In this document: one piece after another, positions 37,519-46,703 of the stretch
Numbering within the stretch: the first letter of the stretch is position 1
Layout: each line of letters opens with the position of its first letter
Assembly: GCF_000275725.1 (NCBI RefSeq)
Contig: NZ_AJTS01000046.1
Coordinates: 1-64,000, forward strand
Source of the DNA: Vreelandella stevensii S18214
Lineage (GTDB): Bacteria > Pseudomonadota > Gammaproteobacteria > Pseudomonadales > Halomonadaceae
DNA: 64,000 nucleotides
Reading direction: 5' to 3'
Position numbers and translations under genes: made by a program
The notes under the pieces: generated by a model
What the model saw: the letters and a program-made list of their open reading frames with translations, nothing else
Databases searched by the model: none
What the model was told of the DNA's origin: nothing

Positions 37519-37592
37519 GCTTGCTGCCCTGGCACCTTCCTGATGGAGTTGACAAGTCATAGGGATCGTTGACGTTTGACAGGGCAGCAGGC
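37519..37592 (+). promoter_or_regulatory. Long-range inverted repeat that could mask the ribosome-binding site
   Basis: TGCTGCCCTG (37522-37531) pairs with CAGGGCAGCA (37580-37589); allowing one G-U pair the stem extends to 13 bp (37519-37531 with 37580-37592). The 48-base loop holds TTGACA and a small TGACAAGTCA hairpin. The right arm contains the AGG before the ATG at 37595, so folding would hide the start. It does not match the GEMM c-di-GMP riboswitch core. Confidence 0.45.
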
Positions 37593-37594
37593 AC

Positions 37595-39343
37595 ATGACC
37601 GCACAAGAAACTCAGTGGCTTAACCAGATTATCGCGGCAGAAGAGCTGCACGTACTTTTTCAGCCCATTGTCGATGCCAATCAGCAGGCCATTTATGGCT
37701 ACGAAGCGCTGATTCGTGGCCCCAGCACCTCTCCGTTGCATTCACCGCTAAGGCTGTTCGACGTGGCGACCCAGGCCGGGCTGCTGGTGGAGCTGGACCT
37801 GCTTTGCCGACGGCTCGCCATTCGCCGTTTTGCCGAACTCGCACTCCCTGGGCTGCTGTTCCTCAACGTCATGCCGCTGACCATCGTCGAGCGTGATTTC
37901 CGCGAGGGGCTGACGCTGGGCTTCATTCAGGAGAGTGGCCTGCCGCCGGAGCGGGTGGTGATCGAGCTGACCGAGCACGTGCCCATTCACGATTACGACC
38001 TGATGCGCCAAGCGGTGGCTCACTACCGCGACATGGGGTTTCAGGTGGCCCTGGATGACCTGGGGGCCGGTCACTCCAGCCTGCGCCACTGGGCGGAGCT
38101 GCGCCCGGATTTCGTCAAGCTGGACCGCCATTTCATTTCCGGCATCGATCAGGAACCCGCCAAGCGGGAGTTTCTGCGCTCGATACTGGACGTCGCCAAA
38201 AGCCTCGACTGCCAGCTCATCGCAGAAGGGGTCGAAACCGCGGCAGAGCACCTGTGCCTGTGGGAGCTGGACCGTGGATTGGCGCTGTTGCAGGGGTTCT
38301 ACTTCGCACGTCCCAGCGTTCAGCCGCCTGTTCAGCTCAATACGCTGCTGCCCGCCACCACGCAATTGAAAACTCCCGCCGGGCGTACGGCGCATACCAT
38401 CCTGCGCAGCGTGGAGGCCGTGGCGCCCAGTGTGTCAGTGCCCACGTTGGCGGAACGGTTTCGTGAAACGCCGCATCTGCGCTGCGTGGCTGTGATCGAA
38501 CAGGGCGTGCCCATTGCCGTGGTGCGGCGCAACGGGTTCCTGACGCTGTTCACCAACCCTTATAGCCATTCGCTGTACGCCAAGCGCTGCGTGCTGGACA
38601 TCGCCGATCGCAAGATGCTGGTGGCCGCCGCCGACATGCCCTTGGAAACGCTGAGCCAGCAGCTGACCGACAGCCGCGACATCGAACAGGAGGACTTCGT
38701 CATCGTCGATGGCGAAGGGCAGTATCTGGGTATGGGCAATATCGTCGATTTGCTGCGCGAGATCACCGCCATCCAGGTGCGTCAGGCGCGCCATGCCAAT
38801 CCGCTCACCGGGCTGCCCGGTAACATTCTGATCAATGAAACCCTCACGGCCTACCTGAGCCAGGGCAATGGCTTTGCCGCTGCCTACGTGGATCTGGATC
38901 ACTTCAAGGCGTTCAACGATGCCTATGGTTATGCCCGCGGGGATCATGTGATCATCTCGCTGTCGCGGCTATTGCAGGCTCAGGTGGAAAGCGCGGGGGG
39001 CTTCATCGGGCATATCGGTGGCGACGACTTCATGATGCTGTTACCGCTGGAGCACTGGGAGAGCGTGTGCCAGCAGATTCTGGCCTCCTTCGAGGTCATG
39101 GCCCCGAGCTTCTACGAGGAAGAGGACCGCCAGAGAGGCGGGCTTTCCATCGAAAGCCGTCAGGGAAGCGTCAGCTTTTTCCCTTTCGTCAGCGTGTCGG
39201 TAGCCGTCAAGCCCATCAGTGACCCGGGCCAATGCAAGGCCCTGGACATTGCCAGCCAGCTCTCCGAACTCAAGCACCAGGCGAAGAAGATTGCCGGGAA
39301 CAGCCTGTTCGTGGAACGGCGTGGCTGCTGCGTGGGGCCGTGA
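37595..39343 (+). CDS. EAL-CBS-GGDEF protein (c-di-GMP turnover)
   Basis: 582 residues, soluble, no membrane helix. Order is EAL first (EAL at 37-39 in YGYEALIRGP, with LDDLGAGHSS and KLDRHFI), then a CBS pair (about 275-400, RFRETPHLRCVAVIEQGVPIAV), then a GGDEF domain whose motif reads GGDDF (475-479). The EAL domain looks competent for phosphodiesterase activity, although it has LDDLGAG rather than DDFGTG. The GGDDF change may lower or alter cyclase activity. CBS pairs usually bind adenine nucleotides, suggesting energy-state input. It is preceded by a two-unit Pho-like site and an inverted repeat that spans its ribosome-binding site. Confidence 0.9.
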   Translation: MTAQETQWLNQIIAAEELHVLFQPIVDANQQAIYGYEALIRGPSTSPLHSPLRLFDVATQAGLLVELDLLCRRLAIRRFAELALPGLLFLNVMPLTIVERDFREGLTLGFIQESGLPPERVVIELTEHVPIHDYDLMRQAVAHYRDMGFQVALDDLGAGHSSLRHWAELRPDFVKLDRHFISGIDQEPAKREFLRSILDVAKSLDCQLIAEGVETAAEHLCLWELDRGLALLQGFYFARPSVQPPVQLNTLLPATTQLKTPAGRTAHTILRSVEAVAPSVSVPTLAERFRETPHLRCVAVIEQGVPIAVVRRNGFLTLFTNPYSHSLYAKRCVLDIADRKMLVAAADMPLETLSQQLTDSRDIEQEDFVIVDGEGQYLGMGNIVDLLREITAIQVRQARHANPLTGLPGNILINETLTAYLSQGNGFAAAYVDLDHFKAFNDAYGYARGDHVIISLSRLLQAQVESAGGFIGHIGGDDFMMLLPLEHWESVCQQILASFEVMAPSFYEEEDRQRGGLSIESRQGSVSFFPFVSVSVAVKPISDPGQCKALDIASQLSELKHQAKKIAGNSLFVERRGCCVGP

Positions 39344-39372
39344 GCCGCCAGAGCGGCAGGTCGTTCACGCGG

Positions 39373-39423
39373 GTGTCATGTAGACGTCACGAAGTTGTCA
39401 CCCGCCAGACTCGCCGCTGTCAT
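39373..39423 (+). promoter_or_regulatory. Pho-box-like array upstream of phnD
   Basis: GTGTCAT (39373), ACGTCAC (39384) and TTGTCAC (39395) repeat every 11 bp, and CTGTCAT at 39417 is in phase after one skipped unit. This is the arrangement of a strong PhoB box. It ends 50 bases before the phnD ATG, so it is suitably placed for PhoB-activated transcription. Confidence 0.75.
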
Positions 39424-39473
39424 CCTGGGGCGTCAGGATACATCCACCTCTTCACTACCCCGTTAGGTGATCC

Positions 39474-40454
39474 ATGCAATCCTCTCGTCTCTCTACCGTG
39501 TCACTCTCGCGCACCCTGATCAGTGCTGCCGTTGCCAGTGCCTTCGCTTTCAGTGCGATGAATGCGGCTGCCGATCTCTCCTCACGCTACGTGGACAACG
39601 ATGGCGACATGGTGGCCGATATCCCCAGCGATGAGTCTCGGTGGGTCGATCCGGACACGCTGGTCTTTGCTTACACGCCGGTTGAAGACCCGGCGGTCTA
39701 CGCCGACGTATGGGCGGGTTTCCTGGATCACCTGAGCGAAACGACGGGTAAACGCGTTCAGTTCTTCCCGGTGCAGTCGAATGCTGCCCAGCAGGAAGCG
39801 CTGCGCGCTGGCCGTCTGCACGTGGCGGGCTTCAACACCGGTGGCGTACCGGTAGCGGTCAACTGTGGCGGCTTCCGTCCCTTCGCCATCATGGCGGCCG
39901 AAGATGGCAGCTACGGTTACGAAATGGAGATCATCACCTACCCCGGTAGCGGTATCGACGGCATGGAAGACCTGCAGGGTCGCCAGTTGGCCTTCACTTC
40001 CGAAACGTCCAACTCGGGCTTCCGCGCACCGTCCGCGCTGCTGCGCTCCGAGTACGGTCTGGAAGCCGGTGATGACTTCGAGACGGCTTTCTCCGGCTCC
40101 CACGACAACTCCATTCTGGGCGTCATCAACAAGGATTACGATGCGGCGGCCATTGCCAACTCCGTTGCCCATCGCATGCTGTCACGGGGTGTCATCAACG
40201 AGGGTGATTACGAGGTGATCTACACCTCCGAAACCTTCCCCACCACGGCATACGGCACCGCCCACAACCTGACGCCCGAACTGCAGCAGCAGATCCAGGA
40301 TGCGTTCTTCAGCTACGACTGGGAAGGCACCGCCCTGCAGGCGGAGTTCGAGAACTCTGGCGAAGCGCAGTTCATCCCCATCAGCTATGAAGAGCACTGG
40401 TCGGTCATCCGCACCATTGCCGATGCCAATGGCGTCACTTACGACTGCGATTGA
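39474..40454 (+). CDS. phnD: Phosphate/phosphonate-type ABC periplasmic binding protein (PhnD-like)
   Basis: 326 residues. The signal peptide is about 1-34 (cleavage after AVASAFAFSAMNAAA). The mature protein starts DLSSRYVDNDGDMVADIP, including a DxDxDG-type Ca-binding loop, then FAYTPVEDPAVYADVWAGFL and FNTGGVPVAVNCGGF, typical of the PhnD/PtxB family. It should bind phosphonate, phosphite or phosphate in the periplasm; ligand choice cannot be read with certainty. Expression is probably induced by low phosphate through the array upstream. A strong stem-loop separates it from phnC. Confidence 0.9.
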   Translation: MQSSRLSTVSLSRTLISAAVASAFAFSAMNAAADLSSRYVDNDGDMVADIPSDESRWVDPDTLVFAYTPVEDPAVYADVWAGFLDHLSETTGKRVQFFPVQSNAAQQEALRAGRLHVAGFNTGGVPVAVNCGGFRPFAIMAAEDGSYGYEMEIITYPGSGIDGMEDLQGRQLAFTSETSNSGFRAPSALLRSEYGLEAGDDFETAFSGSHDNSILGVINKDYDAAAIANSVAHRMLSRGVINEGDYEVIYTSETFPTTAYGTAHNLTPELQQQIQDAFFSYDWEGTALQAEFENSGEAQFIPISYEEHWSVIRTIADANGVTYDCD

Positions 40455-40474
40455 TTCCAGCGCTGCGTGACCCT

Positions 40475-40504
40475 GTCGGCCAGGAGGGCAACCTTCTGGC
40501 CGAC
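40475..40504 (+). promoter_or_regulatory. Stem-loop between phnD and phnC
   Basis: A 13-bp stem (9 bp GTCGGCCAG with CTGGCCGAC, extended by four pairs including one G-U) capped by a GCAA tetraloop. No T-run follows, so it probably protects the phnD message or partly attenuates transcription into phnC. Confidence 0.6.
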
Positions 40505-40615
40505 GCGTTATGGAGTCGAGTCAGCTGTTTTCGAAAAAGCTGTTTTTGAATCAATTGTCTTTGAATCGATGTTCTACACAAGCGTTTTGAGCGACAAGCA
40601 AACGAGGCACTCCCC

Positions 40616-41485
40616 ATGTTGACACTCACTGGCGTTGGCAAGCGTTACCCGACGGGCGACCGCGCGCTGACCGATATTCACCTATCGCTGCCCAAAGGCC
40701 AGGTGATGGCGCTGATTGGGCCATCGGGTGCAGGCAAAAGTACCCTGATCCGCTGCGTCAATCGTCTGGTGGAACCCAGCCAGGGCAGTATCCGCCTGGA
40801 AGAGACCGAGCTGACCAAACTGTCGGGCAGCCGCCTGCGTCACGCACGTCGCTCCATGGGCATGATTTTTCAGGAATACGCCCTGGTGGACCGGCTGACC
40901 GTCATGGAAAATGTGCTGTCGGGCCAACTGGGCTATGTCGGCTTCTGGCGCAGCTTCTTGCGCCGCTACCCTCAGGAAGCCGTTGCTGAAGCATTTCGCC
41001 TGTTGGAGCGGGTGGGCTTGCCCCATGCCATCGACAAGCGCGCCGACGCGCTGTCGGGTGGCCAGCGCCAGCGCGTCGGCATCGCCCGCGCACTGCTGCA
41101 AAGCCCCAAGTTATTGCTGGTGGATGAACCCACTGCCAGCCTGGACCCCAAAACCTCGCGCCAGATCATGCGTCTGATTCGCGAGCTGTGCGCCGAGCGC
41201 GAGCTGGCTGCCATCATCAACATCCATGACGTGGCTCTGGCGCAGCAGTTTGCCGACCGCATCGTGGGCCTGCGTGCCGGACAAATCGTCTTCGACGGCA
41301 AGCCCAGCGAACTCACCAGCGAGATCCTCACCACCATCTATGGGGAAGAGGACTGGGACACCACGCCCGAGCCCGCCGACGAAGAGGACGAGGCAACACA
41401 GGTAACTCGTACTGCAGCGTCAGTCGCCAAAACACACCATGACGCGCGGCCGCTCGCCCAGGTCGCCAGTGGAGGCGCGCTATGA
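40616..41485 (+). CDS. phnC: Phosphonate-type ABC transporter ATP-binding protein
   Basis: 289 residues. Walker [10 protein letters not shown] near 37, [16 protein letters not shown], signature LSGGQRQR, Walker [12 protein letters not shown] and [27 protein letters not shown], the last typical of PhnC. It has a 50-residue acidic/low-complexity tail ([12 protein letters not shown]) beyond the usual end. It hydrolyses ATP for PhnD-dependent import. The start lies 161 bases after phnD; the stop overlaps the first phnE gene by 4 bp. Confidence 0.92.
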   Translation: MLTLTGVGKRYPTGDRALTDIHLSLPKGQVMALIGPSGAGKSTLIRCVNRLVEPSQGSIRLEETELTKLSGSRLRHARRSMGMIFQEYALVDRLTVMENVLSGQLGYVGFWRSFLRRYPQEAVAEAFRLLERVGLPHAIDKRADALSGGQRQRVGIARALLQSPKLLLVDEPTASLDPKTSRQIMRLIRELCAERELAAIINIHDVALAQQFADRIVGLRAGQIVFDGKPSELTSEILTTIYGEEDWDTTPEPADEEDEATQVTRTAASVAKTHHDARPLAQVASGGAL

Positions 41486-42309
41486 GCACGGCAGACGCCA
41501 CGGCGCGCCAGCAAGCTGCGCGCCAGGGTCAGTGGCGGCGTCTGCCGCTGATCGAAAACCCACGGCTGCGCTGGGGCCTGGCCATCGGTGTGGTGGTGTA
41601 TCTGGTGCTGGCGCTGTCGTCGGTGCAGGTCAACTGGGCGCGGGTGGCGGAAGGCTCCGGCCGAGCGCTCAACTTTCTAGGGGCTTTTTTGCAGCCCGAT
41701 TTCCTCAGTCGCCAGAACGACATCATCGCCGGGCTGATGGAAAGCCTGACCATGACGCTGACCTCCACCGTGATCGGCGTCTTGCTGGCGATCCCGGTAG
41801 GCCTGGGCGCGGCACGCAACATTGCCCCGCTGCCCATCTATACCCTGTGCCGCGCCATCATTGCCATCTCGCGGACGTTTCAGGAGATCATCATCGCCAT
41901 TCTGTTCGTGGTGATGTTCGGCTTCGGGCCGTTTGCGGGCATGCTGACGCTGGCCTTCGCCACCATCGGTTTCATGGCCAAGCTGTTGGCAGAAGATATC
42001 GAGGACCTGGACTGGAAACAGGTCGAAGCGGTGCGTGCCACGGGGGCAAGCTGGTGGCAAACCATGAACCATGCGGTGCAGCCGCAGGTGATGCCGCGCT
42101 TGATCGGGCTCTCCATGTACCGACTGGACATCAATTTCCGTGAATCGTCGGTGATCGGCATCGTCGGCGCGGGGGGCATTGGCGCCACCCTGAACACCTC
42201 GCTGAGCCGTTACGAATACGGCACCTCGGCGGCGATCCTGCTGATCATCATTGCCATCGTGCTGATGAGTGAATACGCCTCCAGCCATGTGCGCCGCTGG
42301 ACCCAGTAG
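41482..42309 (+). CDS. phnE: Phosphonate-type ABC permease, first copy (PhnE-like)
   Basis: 275 residues with about five or six helices. The PhnE hallmark loop is present: [32 protein letters not shown], followed by [21 protein letters not shown]. It overlaps phnC by ATGA. With the second permease downstream it should form a heterodimeric channel, a common arrangement in phnDCE1E2-type operons. Confidence 0.91.
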   Translation: MSTADATARQQAARQGQWRRLPLIENPRLRWGLAIGVVVYLVLALSSVQVNWARVAEGSGRALNFLGAFLQPDFLSRQNDIIAGLMESLTMTLTSTVIGVLLAIPVGLGAARNIAPLPIYTLCRAIIAISRTFQEIIIAILFVVMFGFGPFAGMLTLAFATIGFMAKLLAEDIEDLDWKQVEAVRATGASWWQTMNHAVQPQVMPRLIGLSMYRLDINFRESSVIGIVGAGGIGATLNTSLSRYEYGTSAAILLIIIAIVLMSEYASSHVRRWTQ

Positions 42310-42343
42310 CGCTGCGATGTCTTAACCCGTAAAGGAAATTTCC

Positions 42344-43159
42344 ATGCCCGTTTCGAGTTCCCCCCAAGGCGTGCCGCAGTGGCAGCGGCGCACCACCCGT
42401 GCCCAGTGGCTCCAGTATGTGGCCTGGCTGGCAGGTATCTGCCTTTTCCTGCTCTGCTGGAAAGTGATCTCCGACAACACCATGTGGGTGTTCGTGGAAG
42501 ATGCGGGCCGCCAGGGCAGTGACCTGATCAACCGCATGATGCCGCCCCGCTGGGAGTACGCCAGTGTCCTCTGGAAGCCCATGTGGGACACCCTCAACAT
42601 CGCCACGCTGGGCACCGCGCTGGGCATCGTCATGGCGTTTCCGGTGGCTTTTCTGGCGGCTCGCAACACGACGCCCCACCCGTTGGTGCGCAGCCTGGCG
42701 TTGACCATTATCGTTTCGTCACGCTCCATCAACTCACTGATCTGGGCGATGCTGCTGGTGACCATTCTCGGCCCCGGCGTGCTGGCGGGCATCATTGCCA
42801 TTGCGCTACGCTCCATTGGCTTCGTGGGCAAGCTGCTCTATGAAGCCATCGAAGAGATCCACCCCACGCCCGTCGAGGCCATCAGCGCCACCGGGGCGAG
42901 CCGCCTGCAGGTCATGAACTACGGCGTGTTGCCCCAGGTGATGCCCGCGTTTGCCGGTATCAGCGTGTACCGCTGGGATATCAACATTCGTGAGTCCACG
43001 GTGCTGGGCCTGGTAGGCGCAGGCGGCATCGGGCTGCAGCTCAACGCCTCGATCAACAGCCTGGCCTGGAACCAGGTCAGCGTCATCTTCGTGCTGATCT
43101 TTGCCACCGTGCTGGTGTCCGAGTGGGTCTCTGCCCGCGTGCGCCACGCCATCATCTGA
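42344..43159 (+). CDS. phnE: Phosphonate-type ABC permease, second copy (PhnE-like)
   Basis: 271 residues, homologous to the previous gene: EEIHPTPVEAISATGASRLQVMNYGVLPQVMP and RWDINIRESTVLGLVGAGGIG. It has a longer first periplasmic segment (DNTMWVFVEDAGRQGSDLINRMMPP) like the phosphonate permeases of many proteobacteria. AAAGGAAA precedes the ATG. It starts 34 bases after the first copy and 12 bases before the histidine phosphatase. Confidence 0.91.
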   Translation: MPVSSSPQGVPQWQRRTTRAQWLQYVAWLAGICLFLLCWKVISDNTMWVFVEDAGRQGSDLINRMMPPRWEYASVLWKPMWDTLNIATLGTALGIVMAFPVAFLAARNTTPHPLVRSLALTIIVSSRSINSLIWAMLLVTILGPGVLAGIIAIALRSIGFVGKLLYEAIEEIHPTPVEAISATGASRLQVMNYGVLPQVMPAFAGISVYRWDINIRESTVLGLVGAGGIGLQLNASINSLAWNQVSVIFVLIFATVLVSEWVSARVRHAII

Positions 43160-43171
43160 CCGGGAGATACC

Positions 43172-43801
43172 ATGCGCTTTCCTGATGCTGAAATCATGAC
43201 CATCGACCTGATGCGCCACGGTGAGCCACTGGGTGGCCGCATGCTGCGCGGCAGCACCGACCACCCCCTCAGCGAAACCGGTTGGCAGCAGGCCACGGCG
43301 GCCGTGATGCGTCACACGGTCGATGGCAGGCCGCCATTCGATGCCATCGTCAGCTCCCCCCTGGCGCGCTGCCATGAGTTTGCCTTGTGGTTGGGGGAGG
43401 AGTTCGACCTGCCCGTGCAGGTGGACGATGACCTGGCCGAGCTCTATCTGGGACGCTGGGAAGGCAAGACCCATGACCAGGTGTTTGCCGAGGAGGGGCG
43501 CGCGCTGATGAACGCCTTCTGGCACGACCCCACCACGGCAGCGCCGCCGGAAGGGGAAAGCCTGGCGTCGCTGGATGCCCGGGTGAGTGAAGCGTGGCAG
43601 CGCCTGTTGAGCCGCCCGCCGGGCAAGCACGTGCTGGTGGTGGCGCATCTGTTCGTTTGCAATGCGCTGCTGCGTCAGGTGATTGCCCAGCCGCTGACCC
43701 ACGGGCTGGTGATGGACCTGCCTTACGCCGCCATGAGTCGACTACGTCACGAGCGCCATGCGCTGGGCGAAACCACCTTCGTGGAGTGGATCGGGCGCTG
43801 A
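43172..43801 (+). CDS. Histidine phosphatase (phosphoglycerate-mutase-like branch 1)
   Basis: 209 residues, cytoplasmic. The phospho-His motif is LMRHGEP near residue 14; LARCHEFA provides the Arg, ELYLGRWEGKTHDQV the catalytic Glu, and VVAHLFVCNALL the second His. The overall form resembles alpha-ribazole phosphatase CobC and general phosphomonoesterases. Cotranscription with the PhnDCEE transporter (12-base gap, GGGAG before ATG) suggests it acts on an imported or released phosphoester rather than in cobalamin synthesis; no cob genes are nearby. Confidence 0.85.
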   Translation: MRFPDAEIMTIDLMRHGEPLGGRMLRGSTDHPLSETGWQQATAAVMRHTVDGRPPFDAIVSSPLARCHEFALWLGEEFDLPVQVDDDLAELYLGRWEGKTHDQVFAEEGRALMNAFWHDPTTAAPPEGESLASLDARVSEAWQRLLSRPPGKHVLVVAHLFVCNALLRQVIAQPLTHGLVMDLPYAAMSRLRHERHALGETTFVEWIGR

Positions 43802-43914
43802 CGCGTTTTGATGTCGATGCCCGAATGATGTGCTCCCAATGAAGCGGCAGTAGCGGGCACGCATGACCTGGGCCATGATAGAGGCACCCTATCGAGGTTT
43901 CTCAGGAGTGACCC

Positions 43915-44394
43915 ATGCCGTTTGCCCGCGTTTATTCCCTCCTGTCTCTGGCCCTGCTGTTAGTACTGGCCGGTTGTGCCAGCAAGGACGTGGCTCCCCC
44001 CGCCAAGCCGCCCGTGCAAGGGGGCATGTCACTGGAGCGTGCGCTGATTCTCTCTTACGCCCAGCAATCCATCGGAATTCCTTACCGCTTTGGCGGCAAC
44101 TCACCGGATGGTCTGGACTGCTCTGGCCTGGTCGAAATGACCTACCGCGCAGCCGGATTACGTGTGCCCCGCACGGCGGACGGCCAGTACCGTGCTCTGC
44201 CACGGGTCGATACCCCCCGCCCGGGCGATCTGCTTTTCTTTGGCGAGGGCAGCAAGGCCACCCACGTGGGCATTTATGGCGGTAATCGTCAGATGATCCA
44301 TGCCCCGGGCAGTGGCCGTGCCGTGGTCAGCGTTCCGCTGGATATCGACTACTGGCAGCAGCGCTTTCTGGGGGCGGCTTCAATGGCGCCTTGA
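43915..44394 (+). CDS. NlpC/P60 lipoprotein peptidase (MepS/Spr-like)
   Basis: 159 residues. Lipoprotein signal with lipobox VLAGC, lipidated Cys21. The NlpC/P60 domain has the catalytic Cys69 in GLDCSGLV, His117 in THVGIY, and the third residue His129 in MIHAP. Such enzymes cut meso-DAP cross-links between peptide stems in peptidoglycan, allowing wall growth. Outer-membrane attachment is likely (residue after Cys is Ala). It stands alone between the phosphatase gene and the chemoreceptor gene. Confidence 0.9.
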   Translation: MPFARVYSLLSLALLLVLAGCASKDVAPPAKPPVQGGMSLERALILSYAQQSIGIPYRFGGNSPDGLDCSGLVEMTYRAAGLRVPRTADGQYRALPRVDTPRPGDLLFFGEGSKATHVGIYGGNRQMIHAPGSGRAVVSVPLDIDYWQQRFLGAASMAP

Positions 44395-44461
44395 TTGGCG
44401 AGCCTGATGTACGTCAAGGTTTTCTTCTGAGGCCGCTATACACTCGCCGTGTTTTACTCAT

Positions 44462-44487
44462 CGGCACTTAACCTGGTTTAAGTGCCG
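44462..44487. repeat. Perfect 10-bp inverted repeat
   Basis: CGGCACTTAA (44462-44471) and TTAAGTGCCG (44478-44487) with a 6-base spacer. No T-run follows, so it is either an operator before the chemoreceptor gene or a 3' stabiliser of the lipoprotein transcript. Confidence 0.5.
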
Positions 44488-44590
44488 CGGTAAAATGCGG
44501 CCAGTTTCACCTACAATGTGCATGTGCACGCTAATAACATCGAACACGCCGCTTACCTCCCTGAACGACATATCGAGGCTAAGCACTGCC

Positions 44591-46534
44591 ATGAAAGAGC
44601 TACTCCACCGACTGCCCATGCGCTACAAGTTTGCCCTGGTGCTGTTGCTTCCCCTGTTGGCGCTGGGCTGGCTGGGTGCCAGCGGAGCGCTGGATCGCAA
44701 AAATACCGTCCATGAGCTCGAACGCCTACAGACCCTCACGGCATTGGCTCAGCAGGCGGGCCACTGGGTACACCAGATGCAGTTGGAGCGCGGCATGAGC
44801 GCCGGCTTTTTAGGCAGCCAAGGGGCCAGCTTTGGGAACCGGCTGGCCCAACAGCGGCCGACCACCGATAACGCCGCCGAGACCTTCCTTGAGCAGCGCC
44901 AGACGCTGGACCAAACGCTGCTGGGCGCCGGACTCACTCGCCAGTTGGAAGCGATCGAGCAGCGCTGGCAGCAGCAAGCGCAGGTGCGCCAACAGATCGA
45001 TCGACTGGATATCGCCACTGCCGATGCGCTGGCCCATTACACCGGGCTCAATAACACGCTGATGGCGCTGGTCGGCGAACTGGCCCAGCTGACCGAAGAG
45101 GGCGGGATTACCCGCCAGTTAGCGGCTTATTACAACCTGTTGGAAGCCAAGGACCTGGCGGGGATCGAGCGTGCGCTGCTGTCCAGCGTCTTTGCTGCAG
45201 ACGCCATGCCCCCGGCGACGCAGCATCGTTTACTGTCGTTGGTCGGCGAAGAAAGGGCGTTTCTGGAGAGTGTCCACGTGCTATCGGATGACGCCCAGCG
45301 CGAAGCCCTGAGTGCTGCGCTGAGCGGTCCAGAGATCGAGCGGGTGTTGGCCCGTCGCGAACTGGCGCTGCAGCAAAACGGCGATTACAACGTGAACCCG
45401 GAAGAGTGGTTCGACTGGCAAACCGTCAAGATTGGCCGTCTCAAGGCGCTCGAGGACCAGGTCGCGGCGGCCATCGTCGAGGAAACGGCTGGGCGTAAAG
45501 GCTCGGCACAGCAGGCGCTGTGGCAGTATATGGCGGTGGCGGTGCTGGCATCGCTCACCGCCATCGGGCTCGCGCTATGGGTCGTGCGGACCATGACGCT
45601 ACCGTTACAGCAGGCGCTGATCAGTATTGCCGAGCGCGGCGATGACTTGACTCAACGACTGCCCGTGCCCGGTAGCGATGAGCTCTCTCGGCTGTATACT
45701 GTCATCAATGAAGCCTCTGCACAAACCGAACGGCTGATCGGGGAAATGAAGCGCTCGGCGCAGTCGGTCTCGGTGGCCAGTAACGAAATCGCCCAAGGCA
45801 ACCAGGATTTGGCTCAGCGCACCGAAGAGCAGTCTGCCTCGCTGGTGGAAACCGCGTCGAGCATGGAGCAGATGACCGCCACCGTGCGTCAGAACGCCGA
45901 TAATGCTCATCAGGCCCAGCGCATGACCGGTGAGGTGGCGAATCAGGCTCAGGAGGCCACTCAGGTGGCGCTGCAGGCGCGGGAGGCCATGCAGCAGATT
46001 CACCAGGCGAATGAGCAGGTGACCTCCATGGTGGCAGCCATCGACAATATCGCCTTCCAGACCAACCTGTTGGCGCTCAATGCCTCGGTCGAGGCGGCAC
46101 GAGCGGGTGAGCATGGGCGTGGCTTTGCCGTGGTGGCCGACGAAGTACGCAAGCTGGCCAGTCGTAGTTCCGAAGAGGCCAGCCGGATTCGTCGCCTGGT
46201 CGACAATAATGTGGCCCGTATTGGGGAAGGTGAGCGTCTGGTGGGAGACACCAGCGAGACGCTGGAGCAGATCGCTGCGCGCGTGCAGCAGGTGGCCGTG
46301 CTGGTGGATGAGATTACCACGGCCAGCCATGAGCAATCGGCGGGCGTCGAGCAGATCAGCCACGCTATGGCCCAGCTGGAAGACGTTACCCAGCAGAATG
46401 CCTCGCTGGTCGAGCAGGTAGCCACGGCCAGCCGCTCACTGGACGATCAGGCCGAAGAGATGTCGGTGTTGGTAAGCCGCTTTTTGGTGAGCGATGGCGA
46501 TGCGTCGCGTGTTCCCTCGTTGCGCTACGCCTGA
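44591..46534 (+). CDS. Methyl-accepting chemotaxis protein with NIT sensor domain
   Basis: 647 residues from ATG 44591 ([21 protein letters not shown]); the frame is open upstream to 44495 but that text does not look like protein of this family. Transmembrane helix about 14-32, periplasmic NIT (nitrate/nitrite-type) domain with [15 protein letters not shown], second helix about 315-335, HAMP, then the signalling hairpin with [39 protein letters not shown] at its tip. It should pass ligand signals to CheA/CheW. The ligand is not certain; NIT domains can bind nitrate, nitrite or unrelated small anions. Confidence 0.93.
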   Translation: MKELLHRLPMRYKFALVLLLPLLALGWLGASGALDRKNTVHELERLQTLTALAQQAGHWVHQMQLERGMSAGFLGSQGASFGNRLAQQRPTTDNAAETFLEQRQTLDQTLLGAGLTRQLEAIEQRWQQQAQVRQQIDRLDIATADALAHYTGLNNTLMALVGELAQLTEEGGITRQLAAYYNLLEAKDLAGIERALLSSVFAADAMPPATQHRLLSLVGEERAFLESVHVLSDDAQREALSAALSGPEIERVLARRELALQQNGDYNVNPEEWFDWQTVKIGRLKALEDQVAAAIVEETAGRKGSAQQALWQYMAVAVLASLTAIGLALWVVRTMTLPLQQALISIAERGDDLTQRLPVPGSDELSRLYTVINEASAQTERLIGEMKRSAQSVSVASNEIAQGNQDLAQRTEEQSASLVETASSMEQMTATVRQNADNAHQAQRMTGEVANQAQEATQVALQAREAMQQIHQANEQVTSMVAAIDNIAFQTNLLALNASVEAARAGEHGRGFAVVADEVRKLASRSSEEASRIRRLVDNNVARIGEGERLVGDTSETLEQIAARVQQVAVLVDEITTASHEQSAGVEQISHAMAQLEDVTQQNASLVEQVATASRSLDDQAEEMSVLVSRFLVSDGDASRVPSLRYA

Positions 46535-46562
46535 ATCACAAGACCGCACGCATGCCTTCACA

Positions 46563-46585
46563 GGGAGCCGCCGGCTCCCTTTTTT
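46563..46585 (+). terminator. Rho-independent terminator after the chemoreceptor gene
   Basis: A 7-bp GC-rich stem GGGAGCC with GGCTCCC (46563-46569 with 46573-46579), 3-base loop, and a run of six T. Confidence 0.9.
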
Positions 46586-46703
46586 GTGCTCTAGCGCGCG
46601 TTGATAGAGCGCTGTTGCTGCCAGCACCCTGCCGGTCAATAGGGTGTTAATATGTCGAAAAGTCATGACATTCACGCTGTTTAGACGAGGAGAGCAGAGA
46701 CGC

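Noticed and set aside
37519-37594. GEMM-type c-di-GMP riboswitch before the EAL-CBS-GGDEF gene
   Set aside because: The characteristic GEMM core sequence and tetraloop-receptor pattern are absent; only a long-range stem is present.
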